Source: an uncultured Rubrobacteraceae bacterium (GTDB taxonomy: Bacteria; Actinomycetota; Rubrobacteria; Rubrobacterales; Rubrobacteraceae). Taken from it: a stretch of 64,000 nt of DNA. Positions 32,592 to 41,881 of this stretch are shown here, piece after piece. The notes under the pieces are model-generated. The model was not told the origin of the DNA. It saw only the letters and a program-made list of their open reading frames with translations, and made no database searches. Location: assembly GCA_902806085.1 (NCBI GenBank), contig CADCVH010000118.1:62001-126000 (forward strand). The letters are read 5' to 3'. The stretch's first letter is position 1, and the number at the start of each line of letters is the position of its first letter. Made by a program: the position numbers and the translations under genes.

Positions 32592-32699
32592 TATTCTCCC
32601 CTTACCCTAGATAACCGATTATGAGGCTTGGCGAAATCTCCTGCACGCCGCGAGCATCGAGTCGGGCACCTCCACGAACCCGCGAACCGGCGGTCGCCG

Positions 32700-33683
32700 T
32701 TATTTGATCGCCAGGGCATTGGCTGGCGAACCGGACCCGCCCACCTTGTTCAGGGGGGCCGAGGTGAACAACCCCTCGTAGGCGCCGTCCGCGACGCAAT
32801 CTTCAGCCAAAGCATCGAGGACGAACATCTCCCCCACCGCCATACCCAACAACGGGATGATGCGGAAATGCAGGAACCCCTCCACCGACGGGTCTTCGGG
32901 GTTTGGCAGGGGCGGTATCGCCTCGAGGGCGGGGCAGTCCGCCGCCACGGCGGAGATGCGGTGGTCCCAGAGCCACTCCAGGGTCCGCTCTTCGGGGGAG
33001 AGGCCGGGGGCGCGGAGTTGGGCGCCCGCCGCGCCTAGCTCCGCGCGGGTGTTCTCGTCCGTACCCTCGTACCAGCCGATCCACCCGGTGCGCAGGAGCA
33101 ATACGTCTCCCTCTTCCAGAGACGATCCCTGGCTCTCGAGCGCGGCTTCGACCTCGTCGATCGTGATCTCGTCGCGCTCCTCGTGACGTATGGCGTTGCC
33201 GTTCTCCTTGCGGTAAAGGTCTACATCGGCCAGGACGAAGCGTCCCACGATCCCGCGGTCCGCCCAGTTGTCGATGCCGTTCTTGCTGCCCGGTTCCCCC
33301 GTGAAATCTTGCAGCGTGCGGCCGTTGTAGTAGCCGTACTCGGGGTGCGGCCAGTGCGAGAGCGCGTCCCACTGGCTGGACACCTGGGTGTAGAAGTTGT
33401 CGTAGTAGTCGTCGGTGCCGGGGTCCAGGTGGATGATGGTGTGCTTCATCTGCTGGCGGTTCAGTATCGGGGGGTCCGGCTTCTCCAGGCTCCAGTTGAG
33501 CGAGAAGACGCTCCCTTTGCGCACCAGCCCCGCCGCGCGCCGCGCGTGCTCGGGGGTGAGAAGGTTGACCGTACCGACCTCGTCTTCCTCGCCGAACACG
33601 CCCCACGCGGAGCCCGGGGGTTTGGAAGGGTCGAGCGGAAGATCCCGGTAGCGGGGAAGTTTTTCCCGTTTCTCCGTCGTCAT
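32700..33683 (-). CDS. Cyclase-family (PF04199) hydrolase, second of three, long form
   Basis: A 327-aa protein of the cyclase/kynurenine-formamidase superfamily, of the longer subtype. DEVGTVNLLTPEHARRAAGL is a typical N-terminal segment; the metal-site region around DALSHWPHPEYGYYNGRT replaces the HxGTHxDAPxH of the short forms, and RISAVAADCPALEAIP and HFRIIPLLGMAVGEMF follow. It overlaps the importer permease stop by four bases (ATGA), and an isomerase lies downstream, so it is part of the sugar cluster. A lactone or ester substrate is inferred. Confidence 0.8.
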   Translation of the reverse strand: MTTEKREKLPRYRDLPLDPSKPPGSAWGVFGEEDEVGTVNLLTPEHARRAAGLVRKGSVFSLNWSLEKPDPPILNRQQMKHTIIHLDPGTDDYYDNFYTQVSSQWDALSHWPHPEYGYYNGRTLQDFTGEPGSKNGIDNWADRGIVGRFVLADVDLYRKENGNAIRHEERDEITIDEVEAALESQGSSLEEGDVLLLRTGWIGWYEGTDENTRAELGAAGAQLRAPGLSPEERTLEWLWDHRISAVAADCPALEAIPPLPNPEDPSVEGFLHFRIIPLLGMAVGEMFVLDALAEDCVADGAYEGLFTSAPLNKVGGSGSPANALAIK

Positions 33684-34672
33684 GCTTGCGCGTACCTCCT
33701 CGCGATCGTGCTCAGCGCCACGGCAAAGACGAGTATCCCCCCCTGGAAGATGTACTGGTAGAAGGTCGGGGCGCCGAATATGGACAACCCGTTGAACGCC
33801 ACGCCTATTATCAGCACGCCGACCAGGGTGCCCAAGATATGAAACTCGCCGTCCCTGAGGGTGGCCGAACCGAGGAACACGGCCGCGAAGGCGTCGAGAA
33901 GATAGCTGTCCCCGGCGTCGGTCGAGCCGCTGCCGATGAGCGAGGCCAGCAGGATGCCGGTCAGGAACGCGCACATACCGGAGACCACGAAGGCGGATAT
34001 CTTTACGCGATCCACCCTGATGCCAGACAACCTGGAGGCCTCGGCGTTGCCGCCAACCGCCTGCATCCGCTGCCCCGCGTCCGTCCGGTTGACCAGCACC
34101 CAGAGCACCGCAAGGACCGCCGCCATGATCAGGATGTTGTTCGGGATCCCGAGCACGGTCCCGAGGCTGATCAAGAAAAACGAGTCGGGGAGGCCCGCGG
34201 CGATCGGCTGCCCCGCCGAGTACGCGTAGTTGAACCCGATCAGGATGGTCCCCACGCCGAGCGTGGCGACCACGGAGTTGACCCTGGCCTTGGTCACGAT
34301 CAGGCTATTGACGACCCCGACCAGTCCCCCCGCGAGCACCACCACCACGATGGCCACCAGCACGGGCAGGTCCTGGCGCACCATGAGCCCGGTGACCAGG
34401 ACGCCGGCCAGGCTTGCCCCGAAGCCGACGCTGAGGTCCAACTCGTCGACGATGAGGACCACGGTGAGCCCGCTGGCGATGATCGCCGTGAGCGCGACCT
34501 GGTTGACTATGTTGACCAGGTTCGAGAACGTCGGGAAGGCCTCGGGCGAGGCGACGGAGAACCCCACTATCATCACGGCCAGGCCGGCTAAGGTGCCGTA
34601 CCGGGCGAGCAGCGAGACGGCCCTCCGCCCGCCCGCCCCCTTGAGCGCTGAACCTTTCGTCTCGACGCTCAT
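33680..34672 (-). CDS. Sugar ABC transporter permease (RbsC-like), second system
   Basis: A 330-aa membrane protein with about ten helices. VDELDLSVGFGASLAGVLVT and NAEASRLSGIRVDRVKISAF correspond to the family's helix-3 and coupling-loop signatures. It is translationally coupled both to the ATPase upstream and the cyclase downstream. It should pair with the ATPase at 34669-36267 and binding protein at 36260-37270. Confidence 0.9.
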   Translation of the reverse strand: MSVETKGSALKGAGGRRAVSLLARYGTLAGLAVMIVGFSVASPEAFPTFSNLVNIVNQVALTAIIASGLTVVLIVDELDLSVGFGASLAGVLVTGLMVRQDLPVLVAIVVVVLAGGLVGVVNSLIVTKARVNSVVATLGVGTILIGFNYAYSAGQPIAAGLPDSFFLISLGTVLGIPNNILIMAAVLAVLWVLVNRTDAGQRMQAVGGNAEASRLSGIRVDRVKISAFVVSGMCAFLTGILLASLIGSGSTDAGDSYLLDAFAAVFLGSATLRDGEFHILGTLVGVLIIGVAFNGLSIFGAPTFYQYIFQGGILVFAVALSTIARRYAQA

Positions 34673-36267
34673 GCTTCCCCTTCCGGCCCGTTTTCGCGGG
34701 CGTAGCTTAGTCGAAGAATGTCCTCTTTGGTGATCTCTTCGCCGGACAACTCGCCCGTGACGCGCCCGTGGGCCATCACGAGGACCCGGTTGCAAAGCCC
34801 GATAAGCTCTTCCTCTTCCGAGGAGATCACGATGACGCCGGCCCCGTTTTCGGCGAGTCCCCTGACGATGTTGTGGATCTCCGCCCTCGCCCCGACGTCG
34901 ACGCCGCGCGACGGTTCGTCCAGGATCAGCAGGCGGGAGTCGCGTATCAGCCACTTGCCGATAACCACCTTCTGCTGGTTGCCGCCGCTCAACTGGCCGA
35001 CCACCGTGTCGACGCCCGGGGTTTTGACGCTAAGTTGTTCGGCGACCCCGGCCGCGCGAACCGTTGCCTTGCGGCGGTCGGTCAGCGGCAACCACCTCCC
35101 GTACCTCAAGGACGGCAGGGAGGCGAGGTTGGTATTGAAATCGACGCTCTTGCCGAGCACGAGCCCCTCGGAGCGGCGTTCCTCGGGCACGAGGCCGATG
35201 CCTTGCCTTACGGCATCGTGCGGGTCCCGGAACCGCACCGGCTCGCCGTCCAGCAGCACCTCCCCCGCCTCGGCCCTGTCCGCGCCGAAGATCAAACGCG
35301 CCAACTCCGTGCGCCCGGAGCCCACGAGCCCCGCGAAACCGAGGACCTCCCCGGGACGCAGCGCGAACGACACCCCGCGCACGGCCGAACCCCGCTTCAA
35401 GTCGCGGGCCTCCAGCATGGGACGGGCCTCGGCCGCGGTTGCGCCGCGCGCCTGCGAGGCGTCGGCCAAATCTCCCCCGACTATGTCCCGGACGAGCGAG
35501 TCTTTGGTGATGGAACTTCGTTCCCTCGTCGCCACGCGCTCTCCGTCCTTGAAGACGGTCACCCTGTCGCACAGGTCCAGTATCTCCTCCAGGTGGTGCG
35601 ACACGTACAGGATGGAGATGCCGTCGTCCGAGAGTTCCCGCACCACCCTGAAGAGCCGTTCGCTCTCCGCGGCCGAGAGCGAGGCGGTCGGCTCGTCCAT
35701 CGCGATGAGCCTCGCCTTACGGACTATGGACCTGCCGATGGACACCAGCCACTGGTCCGCGACGCTGAGGTTCCCGACCGGCTCGTCAAGCGAGAAATCG
35801 ATCCCGACGCGCTGTGCGACGGGGCCAACCTCCCGCCGCGTGGCCCTCCAGTCGATAAAACCGAGGCGCGTGGCCTTCGGCAGGCCCAGGGTCATGTTCT
35901 GGAGCGCGCTGAACTTCGGAACCAGGTTCAACTCCTGGTGGATAAAGCTCAGGCCGAGCCGGCCCGCCTCCTGCGTGTCGTGTATCTCGACCGGCTCCCC
36001 GTCGATGAGCACCGTGCCGGAGTCGGGCGGCTGAACGCCGGCGAGGATCTTGATCAGGGTGGACTTGCCCGCCCCGTTCGCCCCGATAAGGCCGTGAACC
36101 TCGCCCCGGCGTATCTCCATATCGACGCCCTTGAGGGCCCGGACCCCGCCGAAGCTCTTGGAGACCTCCCGAACGCCCAGGAAAGGGTCGCGTCCTTCCG
36201 CGGCCCCGGTCCCCTCGACGCCGTCCTGCGAATCGGAGCGCCGTTGCTGCTCCACCCTCCTATCCAC
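34669..36267 (-). CDS. Sugar ABC transporter ATP-binding protein, second system
   Basis: A 532-aa tandem ATPase. The first domain has GANGAGKSTLIKILAG, NLSVADQWLVSIGRSIVRKA and RLIAMDEPTASLS; the second has GLVGSGRTELARLIFG, LSGGNQQKVVIGKWL and LILDEPSRGVDVGAR. The N-terminal 25 residues are a polar extension. The GTG at 36267 overlaps the binding-protein stop; another GTG at 36255 is possible. Confidence 0.95.
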   Translation of the reverse strand: MDRRVEQQRRSDSQDGVEGTGAAEGRDPFLGVREVSKSFGGVRALKGVDMEIRRGEVHGLIGANGAGKSTLIKILAGVQPPDSGTVLIDGEPVEIHDTQEAGRLGLSFIHQELNLVPKFSALQNMTLGLPKATRLGFIDWRATRREVGPVAQRVGIDFSLDEPVGNLSVADQWLVSIGRSIVRKARLIAMDEPTASLSAAESERLFRVVRELSDDGISILYVSHHLEEILDLCDRVTVFKDGERVATRERSSITKDSLVRDIVGGDLADASQARGATAAEARPMLEARDLKRGSAVRGVSFALRPGEVLGFAGLVGSGRTELARLIFGADRAEAGEVLLDGEPVRFRDPHDAVRQGIGLVPEERRSEGLVLGKSVDFNTNLASLPSLRYGRWLPLTDRRKATVRAAGVAEQLSVKTPGVDTVVGQLSGGNQQKVVIGKWLIRDSRLLILDEPSRGVDVGARAEIHNIVRGLAENGAGVIVISSEEEELIGLCNRVLVMAHGRVTGELSGEEITKEDILRLSYARENGPEGEA

Positions 36268-37270
36268 CCGCCTTCGGGTTCTCCTTCAAGAACTGGTCGA
36301 TGTTGCCGGAGTTCACCACGGTCCCGGGGACCGTGACGTTCTTCGGCTTCCAGCCGTCTCCCGCCTCAATGGCCTGGTCGATGGTCTCCACGAGCTTGCG
36401 TCCCTCTTGCGTGCTGTTCTGGTAGTTCGTGGCGGTCATCGAACCGTTCTCGACGGCGTTGATGGCCTCCTGGTTCCCGTTCTGCCCGTAGACTTCGACG
36501 TCCTCCCGGCCCCTCTGCTTCAAGCCCGAGATCGCCCCGAGGGCGGGATCGTCCCAGCAACCCCAGATCGCCAGGTTGCCCGACCCCGACGGGTTACCGG
36601 AGAGCCAGGCTGTCGCGTACTGCGCCCCATCCTGGAAGAAGCCCGGGATCCCCACCTCATTCTTCGTCACCTCGATGTTCGGGTAGTCCGACATTATTTT
36701 GTCGAAGACTTCCTCACGCTCGCGGCAAACCAGGCCGGAGCGGTAAGTGAGCGCCAGAACCGATCCTTTGCCATCCATCTCCTCTGCCATCGCCTTGACG
36801 ATCGGCTCGGCGAGCGGGCCACCGGCGCCGGTGGTCGCCACGACGCCATCGTCGATGCCGCCGCCCCACGTGGCGACCGGGATGTCGGCCTGTCTGGTAG
36901 CCGCCAGGCCCGCTCCTATGGACGTGACCGGAAACACCATGTCGATGATCGCGCCGGCGTCCTTCTGGACGAAGTTCCTCATGGAGGTGTTGGCCTTCTC
37001 GGCGCTACCGTCAGCGTCGACGACCTCGACCTTCCAGCCTTTCTCTTTTGCCACCTCCTTGGCGCCGCTTATGAAGCGGGCGTTGTTCGACTCGCTGGCC
37101 GAAATCGACACTATCCCGAGCAAGAGCTCATCCTGAGAACCCGACGACTGGCCCGATCCCCCGCCGCAAGCGGTCGCGACGATCACGCTTAACGCCACCG
37201 CGATCGAGGCCGAAGCCCGAAACCTCCACCTCGCGGGTTTCTCTGCCCCGACCTTCTGTGTGCTCTTCAT
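36260..37270 (-). CDS. Sugar ABC transporter substrate-binding lipoprotein, second system
   Basis: A 336-aa type I binding protein. The signal peptide ends with VIVATACGGGSG, a lipobox. The mature part has LLLGIVSISASESNNARFI, AGAIIDMVFPVTSIGAGLA and NLAIWGCWDDPALGAISG. Its first residues (MKSTQKVG) and upstream DNA resemble those of the third binding protein at 40425 (MKSIEKVG), which supports the view that this leader was copied from that locus. Confidence 0.9.
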   Translation of the reverse strand: MKSTQKVGAEKPARWRFRASASIAVALSVIVATACGGGSGQSSGSQDELLLGIVSISASESNNARFISGAKEVAKEKGWKVEVVDADGSAEKANTSMRNFVQKDAGAIIDMVFPVTSIGAGLAATRQADIPVATWGGGIDDGVVATTGAGGPLAEPIVKAMAEEMDGKGSVLALTYRSGLVCREREEVFDKIMSDYPNIEVTKNEVGIPGFFQDGAQYATAWLSGNPSGSGNLAIWGCWDDPALGAISGLKQRGREDVEVYGQNGNQEAINAVENGSMTATNYQNSTQEGRKLVETIDQAIEAGDGWKPKNVTVPGTVVNSGNIDQFLKENPKAGG

Positions 37271-37319
37271 CTCTCCACCCTTTTCCTTCGCATGCCCACC
37301 CTTACTGATCGCGCCCCTG

Positions 37320-37430
37320 TCATCCCGCTCTTTGGAGGCATCGGTCCTGCGTGCCCCCTCCCACGCGGTCCGTCGACGATCCCCTTACCATCAGCCACGG
37401 CTCCGGCAGGACCCTCCTGCTCTTCAACCG
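37320..37430 (-). pseudogene. Relic of a LacI regulator C-terminus
   Basis: Read on the minus strand this stretch gives SRRVLPEPWLMVRGSS and then ends at a TGA, matching SRKVLLEPWLMVREST at the end of the intact LacI gene (41882-42898). DNA similarity continues beyond the stop through the leader into the MKS...KVG start of the adjacent binding protein, as in the intact locus. The rest of the repressor is missing, so it is a fragment left by duplication. Confidence 0.65.
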
Positions 37431-37457
37431 ACGACCTCGGCATCCACCCCCCCGACG

Positions 37458-37545
37458 CCAGGACGAACCTCTCGATGTCGCCCCTACCGTCGGACATCGT
37501 CAGGATCCCTACTCGTGCCAACTCTCCCCCGCTTCCCCTAGACCC
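37458..37545 (-). pseudogene. Relic of the isomerase gene start
   Basis: A TTG at 37521 opens LARVGILTMSDGR and DIERF, matching VAKIGILTMSDGR and DIEKF of the intact isomerase (31143-32591); the match includes the leader with TCTAGGG upstream. After about 25 codons the similarity ends and the frame runs into the LacI relic. It cannot encode a functional isomerase. Confidence 0.65.
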
Positions 37546-37583
37546 GCTCGGATGGTTCCATCGCGTCGATCGGCCGCGAGCCG

Positions 37584-38666
37584 CTACCCTTGCCGGGGCA
37601 CGCGGTCCCCGACGGGCGGGATGGAGAACGGCTTGTGCGGCTCGGCCTGGTACCAGTAGGCGACGGAGGAGACGTCGTCGCTGCGCTTGTTGGCGTGGCC
37701 GTGCTCGATGGTAACCCGGACGGAGCTGTCGAACGTCACCGGGTCCTCGACGTGGAAGCGGTAGAGGCTGACGTGGCCGCCCCAGTTGTCTCCGCCGCCT
37801 AGAGTGATGCCGTGGTACGGGGCCGAATACTCCTGCTGCGGGCACCAGGCGGTGTTGAAGTAGTCCTCCGTACCGGTGCCGTGCAGCGACGGTGGCCACT
37901 CCTCGCCGTCGATAAAAATCATGTCGTCGCCCTCCCCGTACCAGTTCCACTGGCCCGTCTCCCGCCCGTTGCGGACGTTCAGCACGCACCCGACGTAGTG
38001 GCCCTTCCCCTCGGCCTCGAGGATGGTGTAGTTGCCCTCGCCACCTACGTTCTCGCCGCCGAAGAGGAACTCCTCGTTGCTCTGGTCCGCCTCGTCGACC
38101 CCATCCGTCGGGTTCTCCCTGCGCCACTGGGCGTGGAAGCGGCCGAGGCCGTCTTCGAGCTCGTCGAACTCCTCGTAGTCTATGTAGTAGTAGAAGAGGA
38201 CCTCCTCGTGCTCCATCTCGCTGGTTACCTCTATGCGGGCGCCGGAGGCGAAGGGCATGTGGAAGAAGGAGTTAAAAGATTTGCCGTCCTCGGGGCTCAT
38301 CTGCAAGGGTGCCGAGACGAAGTTTCTGGTGCGGGCGTGGCCGACGCCGAAAAAGTCCCCGACAGGGACGAGCACGCTCGGCTCCTCCTCGCCGTCCCAG
38401 TACATCTTGAGCACCAGCCGGCGCAGGAAGTCTGGCTCGGGGGCGGCGGGGGTCCGGCCCATGCTCGCGTTGGCGATGGTGACCCAGATGTGGTTGATGG
38501 AACCCGCCCCCCCTATCTCGGCGAGGGTCGCCGTGGCGCCGGGCTCTATGTGCAGGCGGTCGTCGTTGCCGCCGGATTGGTCCCAGCTCGACGCGCGCCT
38601 GCGACGGCTGTTTCTCAGGCGCGGCAGGTCGCGCAGGCTGCTGCCGAAGTCTCCGTAACCGGTCAA
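37584..38666 (-). CDS. GH172 (DUF2961) glycoside hydrolase
   Basis: A 360-aa protein of the DUF2961 family, now glycoside hydrolase family 172, whose known members act on alpha-D-fructofuranosides or D-arabinofuranosides. Recognisable pieces are GGAGSINHIWVTIANASMGR, VPVGDFFGVGHARTRNFVS, GTGTEDYFNTAWCPQQEYSA and YRFHVEDPVTFDSSVRVTIE. No signal peptide is seen, so it should be cytoplasmic and act on imported oligosaccharides. It directly follows a MalFG-type importer on the minus strand. The precise sugar is unknown. Confidence 0.85.
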   Translation of the reverse strand: MTGYGDFGSSLRDLPRLRNSRRRRASSWDQSGGNDDRLHIEPGATATLAEIGGAGSINHIWVTIANASMGRTPAAPEPDFLRRLVLKMYWDGEEEPSVLVPVGDFFGVGHARTRNFVSAPLQMSPEDGKSFNSFFHMPFASGARIEVTSEMEHEEVLFYYYIDYEEFDELEDGLGRFHAQWRRENPTDGVDEADQSNEEFLFGGENVGGEGNYTILEAEGKGHYVGCVLNVRNGRETGQWNWYGEGDDMIFIDGEEWPPSLHGTGTEDYFNTAWCPQQEYSAPYHGITLGGGDNWGGHVSLYRFHVEDPVTFDSSVRVTIEHGHANKRSDDVSSVAYWYQAEPHKPFSIPPVGDRVPRQG

Positions 38667-38684
38667 TTTTCCCCTTTCCCGGCC

Positions 38685-39518
38685 CTACTTGAAGCCCGAG
38701 GTCTTTATGGACTCGACGAGCTGGCGCTGGAAGACGAAGAAGAGCGCCATCGTCGGTATGGCGGCCACGGTCGCCGCGGCCATGATGTAGTTCCAGGCGC
38801 CGGCGTACTGCGTCTGGAAGCTGGATATGGCCACCTGGATCATCCACAGGTCCTGGTTCTGGGTGATGGTGAGCGGCCAGAGGAAGCTGTTCCAGTTCGC
38901 CAGAAAAAAGAACACCGCCAGCGCCGCCAGGATGGGCCGGCTCAGGGGCAGTATCACGTGCCAGTAGACGCCCCAGTAACCGCACCCGTCCACGAAGGCG
39001 GCGTCTTCGAGCTCCTTGGGCATCCCGATGTAGAACTGCCGAAGCAGGAAGATCCCGAACGCGTTGAAGACGGCCGGCACGATCAGGCCGGCGTAGCTGT
39101 CGAGCATCCCGAGTTCCCTGACCAAAATAAAGAGCGGCACCAGGATGATGGGCAGCGCCACGAGGAGCGTCGAGAAGATGGCGAAGAACAGCAGGTCCCG
39201 CCCCGGGAACCGGAGCCGCGCGAGCGCGTAGGCCGCCATCGAGTGGAACCACAGCGCCGCCACCGTCACCACCGTCGCGACGAAGAGGCTGTTCAGCATG
39301 TAGCGCAGGAACGGCACCTCGGTGAAGACGTAGCGGAAGTTGTCCAGCGTGGGGGCGGCCGGGATGAGGTTCACGCTGTTGACCTCGTCCGGGCCTTTGA
39401 AGGCGCTCGAGACCATCCAGAAGAGCGGGAAGACCGTGAGCAAGGCGAGCACCACCGCGAGCGCGAAGAGCGCGGCCCGCGTCGGGCGCAGCATGGAGGA
39501 GCCGCTACTCGGTTTCAA
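38685..39518 (-). CDS. Carbohydrate ABC transporter permease (MalG-like)
   Basis: A 277-aa inner-membrane permease with six helices. The EAA coupling loop is visible as LEDAAFVDGCGYWGVYWHVI followed by LPLSRPILAALAVFFF. It overlaps the partner permease by 14 bases. No ATPase gene is nearby, so the complex probably uses a shared MsmK-type ATPase encoded elsewhere. Confidence 0.9.
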   Translation of the reverse strand: MKPSSGSSMLRPTRAALFALAVVLALLTVFPLFWMVSSAFKGPDEVNSVNLIPAAPTLDNFRYVFTEVPFLRYMLNSLFVATVVTVAALWFHSMAAYALARLRFPGRDLLFFAIFSTLLVALPIILVPLFILVRELGMLDSYAGLIVPAVFNAFGIFLLRQFYIGMPKELEDAAFVDGCGYWGVYWHVILPLSRPILAALAVFFFLANWNSFLWPLTITQNQDLWMIQVAISSFQTQYAGAWNYIMAAATVAAIPTMALFFVFQRQLVESIKTSGFK

Positions 39519-40428
39519 AACGGCCTCCCCCGGTCAGGACGAACATAAGGGCGGTGGCGGCCAGCAGGAGCAAGACCAAAAACGAGGACATCGCCGCGGC
39601 GTAGCCGTAGTCGTTGAACTGGAAGGCCTGCTGGTAGATGTAGAAGATGCCAAGCGAGGTCGAGTTGGCGGGTCCCCCCTTGGTCATCACGTAGATCAGG
39701 TCGAAGGCCTGCAACCCCGCCACGCCGGTTATCGTCGAGACCAGCAGCACGAAGAAGCTCGTCGGCTTCAGGAGCGGCCAGGTGATGTGGCGGAAGAGCT
39801 GCCAGGCCCTTGCTCCGTCTATCTTCGCCGCGTCGTAGTACTCCCGCGGTATCTCCTGCAGGCCCGCGAGGAAGATGATCATGTAGTACCCCATAAAGAA
39901 CCAGATGCTGACGAGCACCACCGTTCCGAGCGCAAGCTGCGGGTCCCCGAGCCACGAGCGACCCCCGATACCCACCGACTCGAGAACCTGATTGACCACC
40001 CCGACCCCGTCCGTGAGCATGAACTGCCACACGAGGCCGACGACGACGAGGCTCACGACGTGCGGCAGGAAGAACAGGCTGCGGAAGAACCCGACGAACG
40101 GGATCTTCTGCCGCACCAGCAGCGCGAGCCCCAGGCTGACCACGAAGACCCCGGCCACGAACCCCACGACGTACAGGACCGTCACCTTGAGGCTGTCGAA
40201 GAACAGCGGGTCGGCGAACATCTTCCTGTAGTTGTCCAACCCGGCGAAGGAGATCCCGCCGAAGCCGGTGACCTCGAAGAACCCCAGGCCGAGCGCCAGC
40301 ACCATCGGCACGCCGAGAAAGACGAGCAGGCCGAGGGCGTCCGGGGCGACGAAGAGCGCCGCCGCCAGCCACTCGCGGTGCTTGCGGCTGAGGCCCCGCC
40401 TGGGGGTTTCGGACGCGCCGGCGCTCAT
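39505..40428 (-). CDS. Carbohydrate ABC transporter permease (MalF-like)
   Basis: A 307-aa permease with six helices. The coupling motif is PREYYDAAKIDGARAWQLFR with HITWPLLKPTSFF after it. The ATG start overlaps the binding-protein stop (ATGA). It forms a heterodimer with the MalG-like protein downstream. Confidence 0.9.
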   Translation of the reverse strand: MSAGASETPRRGLSRKHREWLAAALFVAPDALGLLVFLGVPMVLALGLGFFEVTGFGGISFAGLDNYRKMFADPLFFDSLKVTVLYVVGFVAGVFVVSLGLALLVRQKIPFVGFFRSLFFLPHVVSLVVVGLVWQFMLTDGVGVVNQVLESVGIGGRSWLGDPQLALGTVVLVSIWFFMGYYMIIFLAGLQEIPREYYDAAKIDGARAWQLFRHITWPLLKPTSFFVLLVSTITGVAGLQAFDLIYVMTKGGPANSTSLGIFYIYQQAFQFNDYGYAAAMSSFLVLLLLAATALMFVLTGGGRFETE

Positions 40429-41807
40429 ACGATGCGCGCCCCGTCGTAGCTCTGGAGGAACGTGTCGATCTTCTGGGCGGCCTCGTCGGCCTGGCCCTGG
40501 GCGCTCTGACCGTCGAGCTGGACGGCCTGGATGGCGTCGGAGACGGCCTTGTAGACCTCGGGCGTGTAGCGCGGCTCGCCCCTGCCGCCGGGGAATGCCT
40601 CCTCGCGGAAGAACTTCATCGGCCCCTTGTCGAAGGCGCCCTGCCGCTCGGCCTGCTGCTGCACGGACTTGCGCGGCGCCACGGTGCTGTCCGCACCCGC
40701 AATCCAATCCACCCCCCGGTCTATGGACTGCTGGCTCATAGAGGCGAGCGCCCACGCGCAGAACCTGCCGGCTTCCTCGGGGTTCTGCCCCTTGGAGTTA
40801 GCGACGAACGCCCAGCCGCCAAGATCGGTGGTGTACTGCCCACCCGGGGGCAGCGGGAGCTTGAACGTCCCGTACTCGAAGTCCGGGGCGTTTGCCTCGA
40901 GCGCGGCCACAGCCCAGATGCCGCAGTTCTGGATCGCGGCGTGCCCCTGCGCGAGGTTGGCGACTATGTCGTTTGCCCCGGTGCCGAGAGCCTTGCGCGG
41001 CGCGACCCCGCTCTCGATGGAGTCCTGCCAGAACTGCAGCGCCTGCACGGCGCCCTCCGAGTCGAAGGCGCTCTTCTGGCTGGAGGGGTCCACGGCGTCG
41101 CCGCCGCCCTGCCACATGAACGGGTACCAGGTGAAGTTCTGGTAGTAGCCCGGGTTGGTGTCGAAGAGCAGGCCGAAGGTGTTGCCCTTCTTGAGCTTGC
41201 CGGCCACGTCCAACAATTGGTCCCAGGTCTGGGGTATGTCCCCCTCCGAGAGGCCGGCGTCCTCGAAGGCTTTCGTGCTGTAGTACATCGCCATGGGCTC
41301 CACTTCCATGGGGATGCCATAGATCTTGCCGTCCACGATGCGGGTGGCCATGACGTTCTCGTAGAGGTCGCTCCTGGCCTCTTGCTTTATGTACGGCGTG
41401 AGGTCCTGGAGCACGCCGCCGTTGTAGTACCGCAAAAAGTCCCCGGGGCTGATGATGAACAAATCAGGCCCATCTCCCGAGGAGAAGGCCGTCTGCAGCT
41501 TGGACCCGTTGAGGTACTCCGTGACGGGGATGTACTGCAGCTCAACCTTCGTCTCGTGGCCCTCGTTCCAACCCTTGGCGGCGTCCTCGAACCACTTGCC
41601 CTGCGCCTCGACCTCGCCGCCCGGCCCGTAGAACTGCCAGAACTTGAGCGCGCCGCCGGACCCGGACCCGCCCCCGCACCCGGAGAGAACCGTCAACCCC
41701 GGCCCCGTCACCGCCGCCGCGAACGCGAACGCGGCACCCCTCGCCAGGAACCGCCGCCGGCTCATGCCCCCGGTCTCTTCCCCGCCCACCTTCTCGATGC
41801 TCTTCAT
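40425..41807 (-). CDS. Extracellular solute-binding protein family 1, Tat-lipoprotein
   Basis: A 460-aa binding protein for the MalFG-type importer. The N-terminus has a twin-arginine motif SRRRFLARG and a lipobox LTVLSGCGGG, so it is likely exported folded through Tat and lipidated. LKFWQFYGPGGEVEAQGKW begins the mature domain, and ALAQGHAAIQNCGIWAVAAL-type text (read here NLAQGHAAIQNCG) is typical of oligosaccharide binders. Its gene follows the LacI repressor. Confidence 0.9.
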   Translation of the reverse strand: MKSIEKVGGEETGGMSRRRFLARGAAFAFAAAVTGPGLTVLSGCGGGSGSGGALKFWQFYGPGGEVEAQGKWFEDAAKGWNEGHETKVELQYIPVTEYLNGSKLQTAFSSGDGPDLFIISPGDFLRYYNGGVLQDLTPYIKQEARSDLYENVMATRIVDGKIYGIPMEVEPMAMYYSTKAFEDAGLSEGDIPQTWDQLLDVAGKLKKGNTFGLLFDTNPGYYQNFTWYPFMWQGGGDAVDPSSQKSAFDSEGAVQALQFWQDSIESGVAPRKALGTGANDIVANLAQGHAAIQNCGIWAVAALEANAPDFEYGTFKLPLPPGGQYTTDLGGWAFVANSKGQNPEEAGRFCAWALASMSQQSIDRGVDWIAGADSTVAPRKSVQQQAERQGAFDKGPMKFFREEAFPGGRGEPRYTPEVYKAVSDAIQAVQLDGQSAQGQADEAAQKIDTFLQSYDGARIV

Positions 41808-41881
41808 CTTCCCTTTCCCTTCCGCGCGCCCGTCCCCACGGGTCGCGCTCTCGTCACCCCTGCTCTACTCCAACGTCCGTC

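Noticed and set aside
37812-39548. Plus-strand open frame of 578 codons
   Set aside because: Antisense across the GH172 and MalG-like genes, with low-complexity composition; both minus-strand genes have clear family motifs.
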